From the NCBI GenBank assembly GCA_003488465.1, contig DNLN01000143.1, positions 1 through 5,331 on the forward strand: DNA of 5,331 nucleotides, written 5' to 3'. A program made the translations under genes and the position numbers. Origin of the DNA: Sutterella sp. (lineage in GTDB: Bacteria; Pseudomonadota; Gammaproteobacteria; Burkholderiales; Burkholderiaceae_F). The notes under the pieces were generated by a model, which worked only from the letters and a program-made list of their open reading frames with translations, made no database searches and had not been told where the DNA came from. Of the stretch, positions 1 through 5,331 are shown in pieces; within the stretch, counting starts at the first letter, position 1, and the number at the start of each line of letters is the position of its first letter.

Positions 1-2
1 AG

Positions 3-1028
<1,026 letters not shown>

Positions 1029-1039
1029 GCGATCGCGCG

Positions 1040-1070
1040 GCGGGGAGGCTCTCCAACTGAGCCTTCCCGC
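1040..1070 (+). other. Stable hairpin just after gdhA, no T-tract
   Basis: Bases 1040-1050 pair with 1060-1070 to form an 11-bp stem containing one G-T wobble (1045-1065), with a 9-base loop at 1051-1059. It begins 12 bases after the gdhA stop. No run of T follows, so alone it is not a classic intrinsic terminator. It could protect the 3' end of gdhA mRNA or assist the terminator just downstream. The pairing is read directly; the role is inference. Confidence 0.5.
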
Positions 1071-1077
1071 AGCACTC

Positions 1078-1108
1078 CGAGCCGAGGGGCCTGCCCGGCT
1101 CGTTTTTT
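1078..1108 (+). terminator. Rho-independent terminator of gdhA
   Basis: The perfect 7-bp inverted repeat CGAGCCG (1078-1084) / CGGCTCG (1096-1102) is followed immediately by six T residues (1103-1108). Past a bulged A at 1085, two more G-C pairs can form, leaving a 6-base loop. GC-rich stem plus T-tract is the textbook intrinsic terminator. It lies 50 bases after the gdhA stop and 65 bases before the gmk start, so it separates gdhA from the gmk-rpoZ-spoT block. Confidence 0.88.
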
Positions 1109-1126
1109 CTCTGAACCGCGCTCGGC

Positions 1127-1132
1127 TAAAAT
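1127..1132 (+). promoter_or_regulatory. Candidate -10 element for gmk (TAAAAT)
   Basis: TAAAAT matches the sigma-70 -10 consensus at five of six bases and lies 40 bases before the gmk ATG, which predicts a leader of about 34 nt. No good TTGACA-like hexamer lies 15-18 bases upstream; that position is the T-tract of the gdhA terminator. A TTGACA at 1144-1149 lacks a convincing -10 at a proper distance. A separate promoter for gmk makes sense because a strong terminator sits directly upstream. Confidence 0.4.
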
Positions 1133-1172
1133 TGCCGCTCCGCTTGACAGCTTCCCTTTTTCGAGATTTTCC

Positions 1173-1811
1173 ATGCAGCAAAGCTCCCCCAGATTCCTGA
1201 GCCGTCTTTTCATGGTCACCGCGCCCTCCGGAGCCGGCAAGAGCAGCCTGGTGCATGCCCTGCTGCAGAAGGATCCCTCGATCCGTCTTTCGGTCTCCTT
1301 CACGACCCGCGCTCCGCGCCCCGGGGAAGTTGACGGCCGCGAATACAACTTCACGACCATCGAAGCGTTTGAAAAGAAGATCCAGGCGGGCGAATTCCTC
1401 GAGTACGCTCATGTGCACGGCAACTACTACGGCACAAGCCGCGTGTGGATCGAGGAGCAGCTCGCCCAGGGACGCGACGTTCTCCTTGAAATCGACTGGC
1501 AGGGGGCCGAGCAGGTGCGCAAGATCTTCCCCGAGGAGGTGGTCGACATCTTCATCCTTCCGCCCTCGATGAAAGCGCTCGAGGAGCGGCTTCGCGGCCG
1601 GGGCACCGACAGCGCCGAAGTGATTGAAAGAAGACTGGCCGGCGCCCATGCCGAAATGGTGCATGCGCCCGAGTTCGCCTACATCGTCGTCAACGACAGA
1701 TTCGAGACGGCGCTCGAAGAGATCTCGGCCATCACCCGGGCAAGCCGCCTGAAGGCCGGTCTGCAGAAATCGCGCAACAGGGGGCTCTTCAACGGACTTG
1801 GGATTTCCTAA
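1173..1811 (+). CDS. gmk: Guanylate kinase
   Basis: Phosphorylates GMP (and dGMP) with ATP to GDP in the cytosol, supplying GTP and hence the substrate for (p)ppGpp. The 212-residue product matches the usual length (E. coli about 207). The Walker A loop APSGAGKS is at residues 17-24. The GMP-binding region [11 protein letters not shown] is at 42-52, continuing with FLEYA (76-80) and GNYYGTS (83-89). EIDWQGA is at 106-112, the flexible lid RLRGRGTDS at 139-147, and the late motif IVVND at 171-175. The ATG at 1173 is chosen because it leaves about 16 residues before the P-loop, close to relatives. The internal ATG at 1212 would leave only three. The ribosome site is weak: GAG at 1163-1165, seven bases before ATG. 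No clear terminator separates gmk from rpoZ (78-base gap), so the two may be cotranscribed. Proteobacterial guanylate kinases are generally regarded as less (p)ppGpp-sensitive than those of Firmicutes (general knowledge). Confidence 0.97.
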   Translation: MQQSSPRFLSRLFMVTAPSGAGKSSLVHALLQKDPSIRLSVSFTTRAPRPGEVDGREYNFTTIEAFEKKIQAGEFLEYAHVHGNYYGTSRVWIEEQLAQGRDVLLEIDWQGAEQVRKIFPEEVVDIFILPPSMKALEERLRGRGTDSAEVIERRLAGAHAEMVHAPEFAYIVVNDRFETALEEISAITRASRLKAGLQKSRNRGLFNGLGIS

Positions 1812-1842
1812 AAATCTCAACGCTCTTGCCGAGTTTTTGCTG

Positions 1843-1848
1843 TATGAT
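1843..1848 (+). promoter_or_regulatory. Candidate -10 element for rpoZ (TATGAT)
   Basis: TATGAT matches the sigma-70 -10 consensus at five of six bases and lies 41 bases before the rpoZ ATG. The nearest -35-like sequence, TTGCCG at 1826-1831, is only 11 bases away, too close for a normal promoter. If the element is active it would depend on a poor -35 or an activator. The spacing to the start codon resembles that of the candidates before gmk and spoT. Confidence 0.3.
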
Positions 1849-1889
1849 TCGCTCCCTTTCCATTTAACCGATCAACTCGAGATTTAGCT

Positions 1890-2090
1890 ATGGCTCGTAT
1901 TACCGTTGAAGACTGCCTCAAGAAGGTCAACAACCGCTTTGAGATGGTCCTTTGCGCCGCCTATCGCGCACGCCTTCTCACCCAGGGCCACGCCCAGAAG
2001 GTTGAAGCCAAGGACAAGCCCACGGTCGTCGCCCTGCGCGAAATTGCCGCCGGTGCCGTTGGCCGCGAGATGCTGGAGCGCGTTTCCTAG
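1890..2090 (+). CDS. rpoZ: DNA-directed RNA polymerase subunit omega
   Basis: The omega subunit wraps the C-terminal part of beta-prime, aids core assembly, and forms part of a (p)ppGpp-binding site with beta-prime. The 66-residue product starts [10 protein letters not shown] and carries the conserved NRFEMVL (residues 15-21), AAYRAR, and the signature [14 protein letters not shown] around residues 42-55. It is shorter than E. coli omega (91 aa) because the variable C-terminal tail is missing, as I recall for betaproteobacteria. Residues 2-5 (ARIT) keep the A-R-x-T pattern implicated in (p)ppGpp binding in E. coli. A GAGA at 1879-1882 is a weak ribosome site eight bases from ATG. The gene lies between gmk and spoT, the same order as in the E. 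coli spoT operon. A strong terminator-like hairpin begins 43 bases after its stop. Confidence 0.95.
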   Translation: MARITVEDCLKKVNNRFEMVLCAAYRARLLTQGHAQKVEAKDKPTVVALREIAAGAVGREMLERVS

Positions 2091-2132
2091 CATCCCAAAA
2101 AACGCGCCCGCACAAAATTCAGGCGATTGATG

Positions 2133-2175
2133 ACCGCGCCTCCGCGTACAATAGCGGATGCGCGGTTTGTTTTTT
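2133..2175 (+). terminator. Intrinsic terminator after rpoZ, before spoT
   Basis: Bases 2133-2139 (ACCGCGC) pair perfectly with 2160-2166 (GCGCGGT). After one C-T mismatch (2140/2159) the stem continues for five pairs, 2141-2145 with 2154-2158, closing an 8-base loop at 2146-2153. The right arm runs into TTTGTTTTTT (2166-2175). This is a 12-bp, GC-rich stem with a T-tract, so a strong candidate terminator for gmk-rpoZ transcripts, or an attenuator with partial readthrough into spoT. It overlaps the possible upstream spoT ATG at 2158 and encloses a -10-like hexamer in its loop. Confidence 0.72.
2147..2152 (+). promoter_or_regulatory. Candidate -10 element for spoT (TACAAT)
   Basis: TACAAT matches the sigma-70 -10 consensus at five of six bases and lies in the loop of the terminator hairpin at 2133-2175. 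The predicted start of transcription is near 2159, in the right arm of the stem, so the new transcript would lack the left arm and could not form the terminator. The best -35-like sequence, TTGATG at 2127-2132, is only 14 bases upstream, which is short. The ATG at 2191 lies 38 bases downstream of the hexamer. Confidence 0.4.
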
Positions 2176-2190
2176 CGTACTTCAATCGCC

Positions 2191-4530
2191 ATGTCGCACC
2201 ACAAACACCACAAGTCAAAGACAGACCACTCTGTCCACGAGGCCTCGCTTCCCATCGATCATTCGGAGCGGGAAAGTGACTATGACGATGCGTATCTGAA
2301 CGCCCGGGCCGACGCAACCGTTTCCGAGACGGCCGATCTGCCGCTCTACACCCCGGTTGAAGGCACGGTGAAGATCGCCACCGCAGCCGACCTGCTCGCC
2401 CGCTGCCGCAGCTATCTCTCCCGCAGCGACGTTGAAAAAATCGAACTCGCCTACCGCTACGCCGACGACGCGCATCTCGGCCAGTACAGAAAATCGGGCG
2501 AACCCTACATCACGCACCCTCTAGCCGTGGCGACGATTCTTGCCAACTGGCACCTTGATGCAACCACGGTCTGCGCCGGCCTCATGCATGACGTGCTCGA
2601 GGACACGGGCGTAGCCAAGATCGAGATGGCCGAGCGTTTCGGCGTCGAAGTGACCGAGATCGTGGACGGCGTGAGCAAGCTCGACAAACTGCGCTTTTCC
2701 TCCAATGAGATCGCCCAGGCCGAGAGCTTCCGCAAGATGCTCCTTGCGATGAGCCGGGACGTGCGCGTGATTCTCGTCAAGCTCGCCGACCGTCTGCACA
2801 ATCTGCGCACGCTCGGCATCATGCGCCCGGACAAGCGCCGCCGCATCGGGCAGGAAACCGTCGAGATCTACGTGCCGATCGCGCACCGGCTGGGCCTGAA
2901 TCAGGTCTACCGCGAACTGCAGGAGCTCTCGTTCCTGAACATGTACCCGCGCCGCTACGAGATTCTGCGCGAGAACGTCATCATGAGCCGCGAGTTCCGC
3001 CAAAGCAACCTGCAGCGCATTCTTCGCGAGACGCGCAGCATCCTGCCCAAGCACCACATCATCGCCCAGGTCCAGGGCCGCGACAAGACGATCTACGGCA
3101 TCTACAACCGGATGAAGGAGTCGCACCAGAGTTTCTCCGAGGCGCTTGACCTGTACGGCTTTCGCGTGATCGTGCGCACCAAGGAGGAGTGCTATCTTGC
3201 GCTCGGCGCACTGCATCAGCTCTACAAGCCCCTGCACCACCGCTTCAAGGACTTCATCGCCATCCCCAAGTCAAACGGCTACCAGAGTCTGCACACCACG
3301 GTGATCGGTCCCTACGGTACGCCCGTGGAATACCAGATCCGCACCCAGCAGATGCACCGCATCGACGAAATGGGCATTCTCTCGCACTGGATGTACAACG
3401 ACGGTCTTGATAACGATCAGATGCAGGGCATGGTCACCGCGTGGATCAAGAGCCTCTTGGAGATCCAGCGCACGTCGACCGACAGCCGCGAGTTCCTTGA
3501 AAACATCAAGATCGACCTGTTCCCGGACCGCGTCTACATCTTCACGCCAAAGAGCAAGATCGTGAGCCTGCCCCAGGGCTGCTGCCCGGTGGACTTCGCC
3601 TATCAGATCCACACCGATGTGGGCAACAAGTGCATGGGCTGCAAGATCAACGGCGAAAAGATGCCGCTCAATACGACGCTCAAGAACGGCGACATGGTCG
3701 AGATTCTCACGGGACCCGATGCATCCCCCGACCCGGAGTGGCTCACGTTCGTGCACAGCGGAAAGGCCCGCGCCGAAGTCCGACAGTACCTGCGCAACCG
3801 GGACTTCTCCGAATCCGTGCGCCTTGGCGAAAAAGCCCTCACGAAGGCCGCCTCGGCCCAGAATCTGGACATCACATCCATCCCCGACTCGGTTTGGGAG
3901 AGCGCCCTCACGCCGCTTGGCGTTGCAAACAAGGAAGCGCTCTTTGCCGACATCGGCCTTGGCAGGCAGCTCCCAGCGGCCGTTGCCACACACCTCATCA
4001 ACGCCATGCACGAGGCGAGCGACTGGTCAGCCGCAGCCGGCGCGACCATCGACGGCTCGGAGGGCGTCTCGGTGCAGTACGCCGGATGCTGCCACCCGAT
4101 TCCGGGCGATCCCATCCACGGCTTCATGCATAAGGGCCATGGGCTCACGATCCACCGGACCGATTGCGAAAACTCCAGCAAGAGCCGCCGCAGCGATCCG
4201 CAGCGCTGGATGAACCTGTTCTGGAGCGAAACGATGGATGCCCAGGCGCTCTTTGACGTGCCGGTCACCTTGACGGTCACCGATGAGCGTGCTGCGCTTG
4301 CAGAGGTTGCGACCGAACTGGCCGCCGCCGGCTCGTCCATCATCGGCGCCTCGATCAACGACGACACCAAGCACGCCGACGAGCAGCTCATCACGCTGAT
4401 GATCCGCGTGCGCAACCGCGCCCACCTGCATCAGATCGCAAGGGCGATCCTCTCGGTTCCCTCCGTTGAAAGGGTCGTGCGCAAGCTCGACGGCGATCGC
4501 GAATTCGAGTTTGTCGAGGACGAGGCCTAG
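2191..4530 (+). CDS. spoT: Bifunctional (p)ppGpp synthetase / hydrolase (RelA-SpoT family)
   Basis: Makes (p)ppGpp from ATP and GDP/GTP and degrades it, setting the stringent response. The product is 779 residues; E. coli SpoT has about 702. Domains: a His-rich, polar N-terminal extension (1 to about 70); an HD hydrolase (about 80-240) with THP (H109), HDVLED (H133, D134, E137, D138) and LADRLHN (D200, N204); a synthetase (about 285-410) with GRDK, the RFKD motif (351-354) typical of bifunctional enzymes rather than the EFDD of RelA, YQSLHT, and VEYQIRT with catalytic E380; a TGS domain (about 440-504); a Cys-His motif GCCHPIPGD...HRTDC (C633, C634, H655, C659); and a C-terminal ACT domain (about 690-767). 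Both activities look intact. An in-frame ATG at 2158 would add 11 residues, but it lies inside the terminator stem and at or before the predicted transcription start, so 2191 is preferred. No clear Shine-Dalgarno precedes either. The TAG stop overlaps that of the convergent greB. Confidence 0.96.
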   Translation: MSHHKHHKSKTDHSVHEASLPIDHSERESDYDDAYLNARADATVSETADLPLYTPVEGTVKIATAADLLARCRSYLSRSDVEKIELAYRYADDAHLGQYRKSGEPYITHPLAVATILANWHLDATTVCAGLMHDVLEDTGVAKIEMAERFGVEVTEIVDGVSKLDKLRFSSNEIAQAESFRKMLLAMSRDVRVILVKLADRLHNLRTLGIMRPDKRRRIGQETVEIYVPIAHRLGLNQVYRELQELSFLNMYPRRYEILRENVIMSREFRQSNLQRILRETRSILPKHHIIAQVQGRDKTIYGIYNRMKESHQSFSEALDLYGFRVIVRTKEECYLALGALHQLYKPLHHRFKDFIAIPKSNGYQSLHTTVIGPYGTPVEYQIRTQQMHRIDEMGILSHWMYNDGLDNDQMQGMVTAWIKSLLEIQRTSTDSREFLENIKIDLFPDRVYIFTPKSKIVSLPQGCCPVDFAYQIHTDVGNKCMGCKINGEKMPLNTTLKNGDMVEILTGPDASPDPEWLTFVHSGKARAEVRQYLRNRDFSESVRLGEKALTKAASAQNLDITSIPDSVWESALTPLGVANKEALFADIGLGRQLPAAVATHLINAMHEASDWSAAAGATIDGSEGVSVQYAGCCHPIPGDPIHGFMHKGHGLTIHRTDCENSSKSRRSDPQRWMNLFWSETMDAQALFDVPVTLTVTDERAALAEVATELAAAGSSIIGASINDDTKHADEQLITLMIRVRNRAHLHQIARAILSVPSVERVVRKLDGDREFEFVEDEA

Positions 4531-5102
4531 TACGGCTGCTCGTTCGTGTAGGTCACTTCAATGATTTCCAGCGTTTCCACGCGCGCCGGATGCGTGATCG
4601 TCGCCGGCGTCGGCAGCCTCACCTGATCGCCCTCGCGTGCCTTGAGCAGCACGCGCGCAATCGGGCTGATCCAGCTGACGTCGCCGTGCTCGGCATCGGC
4701 CTCATCAATGCCCACGATGCGGATCTTGTGCTCGGTGCCCTCGGTGAGGTTTTCGTAGAGAACGGTTGCGCCGAAAAAGATCTGGTCGGTCGGAGGCCGG
4801 GAGCCGGGATCCACCACCTCGGCTGATTCGATGCGCTTGTTGAGAAAACGGATCCTGCGGTCGATTTCACGCAGTCGGCGCTTGCCGTACTGATAGTCGC
4901 CGTTTTCGCTGCGGTCGCCGTTGCTCGCAGCCCAGCTCACCACGGTCACCATCTCGGGCCGCTCGACATTGACAAGCTTTTCACGCTCCTCAAGAAGCCT
5001 GCGATAGCAAGCCTGCGTCATGTAATTCTTCGTATTGGCGGGCAGTCCGGGGAGCTTGACCTGCTCGTCATCGTCTTCTTCTGTGAACTTTTCCTCTGTC
5101 AT
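4527..5102 (-). CDS. greB: Transcription elongation factor GreB
   Basis: Gre factors enter the RNA polymerase secondary channel and stimulate cleavage of backtracked RNA. The product is 191 residues against about 158 in E. coli. Residues 1-28 are an added leader that is strongly acidic at first (8 acidic residues in the first 13). A helical coiled-coil domain follows (about 31-95), with ERPE (47-50), WAASNGDRSENGDYQY (57-72) and KRRLREIDRRIRFL (74-87). D63 and E66 are the tip acidic residues that coordinate the catalytic magnesium in GreB. The C-terminal FKBP-like domain has FFGATV (109-114), RIVGIDEAD (128-136) and SPIARVLLKAREGD (146-159). WAAS and the RLREIDRR run favour GreB over GreA. 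The ATG at 5102-5100 is chosen because GGGA lies six bases upstream. An in-frame TTG at 5114-5112 would add four residues but overlaps that site. The gene follows the Fic-type gene by 20 bases on the same strand with no visible promoter between, so cotranscription is possible. Confidence 0.95.
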   Translation of the reverse strand: MTEEKFTEEDDDEQVKLPGLPANTKNYMTQACYRRLLEEREKLVNVERPEMVTVVSWAASNGDRSENGDYQYGKRRLREIDRRIRFLNKRIESAEVVDPGSRPPTDQIFFGATVLYENLTEGTEHKIRIVGIDEADAEHGDVSWISPIARVLLKAREGDQVRLPTPATITHPARVETLEIIEVTYTNEQPY

Positions 5103-5122
5103 TGTGTATCCCAAACAGATTT

Positions 5123-5331
5123 CTATTCTTCAGTAATCTCTCGCGTTCCATGTTCCATGGTCCGCAGGTAGTCGGAATAGCAGTACAGGCGATTGCGCCT
5201 GTTGCCTGTCAACTCTTTGACAATACCCAGTTTTTCCAGCCGGGCGAATACTTTTCCAATTGTGGCCGATGCCAACCCAGTCTTCTCACTCATGGATTTC
5301 ATGGTCGCCACGGGCTTTTCCATGAGGGCTC
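5123..5331 (-). CDS. Fic-family protein, C-terminal winged-helix part only
   Basis: The frame is open from the right edge to a TAG at 5125-5123 and gives the last 68 residues of a longer protein; an ATG at 5323-5321 is probably internal. Visible are ALMEKPVATMKSMSEKTGL, then ASATIGKVFARLEKLGIVKE, a helix-turn-helix with recognition helix, and the wing LTGNRRNRLYCYSDYL. This order (an 'ALxExP' helix, SxxTxxKxxxxLEKLGI, G-x-RRNR-x-Y-x-Y-x-x-YL) is the usual C-terminal tail of stand-alone Fic/DOC proteins, which transfer AMP or other groups from nucleotides to target proteins. The catalytic HxFx(D/E)GNGR motif would lie beyond the window, so activity cannot be judged. Bases 5121-5331 count 107 G+C of 211 (51%), lower than the neighbouring genes, hinting at a different origin. 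Alternative: another protein ending in a MarR- or Rrf2-like winged helix. Confidence 0.72.
   Translation of the reverse strand, partial: ALMEKPVATMKSMSEKTGLASATIGKVFARLEKLGIVKELTGNRRNRLYCYSDYLRTMEHGTREITEE

Noticed and set aside
1144..1149. Perfect TTGACA before gmk as a -35 box
   Set aside because: No TATAAT-like hexamer lies 15-19 bases downstream, and a start there would leave almost no leader before the ATG at 1173.
1811..1838. AAAATCTC / GAGTTTTT inverted repeat after gmk as a terminator
   Set aside because: The stem is AT-rich with a mismatch and a 12-base loop, too weak to call an intrinsic terminator.
2158..2190. Upstream ATG for spoT adding 11 residues
   Set aside because: It sits in the right arm of the terminator stem and at or before the predicted transcript start, and it has no ribosome site. 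The added residues are encoded by the terminator T-tract.
3617..4213. A 198-codon plus-strand frame inside spoT
   Set aside because: It is an arginine-, serine- and proline-rich out-of-frame reading of the spoT TGS-to-C-terminal region, which is clearly coding in another frame.
2521..4431. Several minus-strand open frames of 130-270 codons opposite spoT
   Set aside because: They lie wholly opposite conserved SpoT domains, have low-complexity or composition-driven products and no recognisable motifs. They are shadows of the codon bias.
5145..5158. Tandem 7-base repeat GTTCCAT x2
   Set aside because: It lies in the Fic-type coding region, has only two copies and is in a different phase from the codons. 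It looks like a chance or minor duplication, not a repeat element.

Overview
The window looks like a piece of a betaproteobacterial chromosome, most likely Burkholderiales and possibly a Sutterellaceae-type gut lineage. This rests on the gene order gmk-rpoZ-spoT-greB, a short 66-residue omega subunit, a GreB with an N-terminal extension before a 'KNYMT' segment, and GC-rich codon use (a 60-base sample of spoT counts 63% G+C). The lineage is inferred from remembered family features, not from a search. There is no rRNA, tRNA, CRISPR array, insertion sequence or origin, and no gene-free stretch longer than about 145 bases.

Layout, left to right. (1) The 3' three quarters of an NADP-type glutamate dehydrogenase gene (gdhA), cut by the left edge. 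It is followed by a stable hairpin without a T-tract and then a canonical intrinsic terminator. (2) gmk, guanylate kinase. (3) rpoZ, RNA polymerase omega. (4) An imperfect 12-bp terminator hairpin whose loop holds a promoter-like -10 hexamer. (5) spoT, a long-form bifunctional (p)ppGpp synthetase/hydrolase with both active sites apparently intact. (6) On the minus strand, greB, whose stop codon shares a palindromic CTAG with the spoT stop. (7) On the minus strand at the right edge, the last 68 codons of a Fic-family protein, lower in G+C (about 51%) and lying 20 bases upstream of greB.

The central block groups stringent-response functions. SpoT makes and degrades (p)ppGpp. Omega contributes to a (p)ppGpp site on RNA polymerase. 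Guanylate kinase feeds the GDP/GTP pool used for (p)ppGpp synthesis. GreB acts through the RNA polymerase secondary channel, the same channel used by DksA-type (p)ppGpp co-factors. gdhA sits behind its own terminator and is probably a separate unit of nitrogen assimilation.

Most of the window is conserved housekeeping DNA, and I see no convincing new biological system. The points most worth a second look are the promoter-in-terminator arrangement before spoT, the near-constant spacing of -10-like hexamers ahead of gmk, rpoZ and spoT, unusual residues and cysteines in SpoT, and the compositionally distinct Fic gene running into greB.
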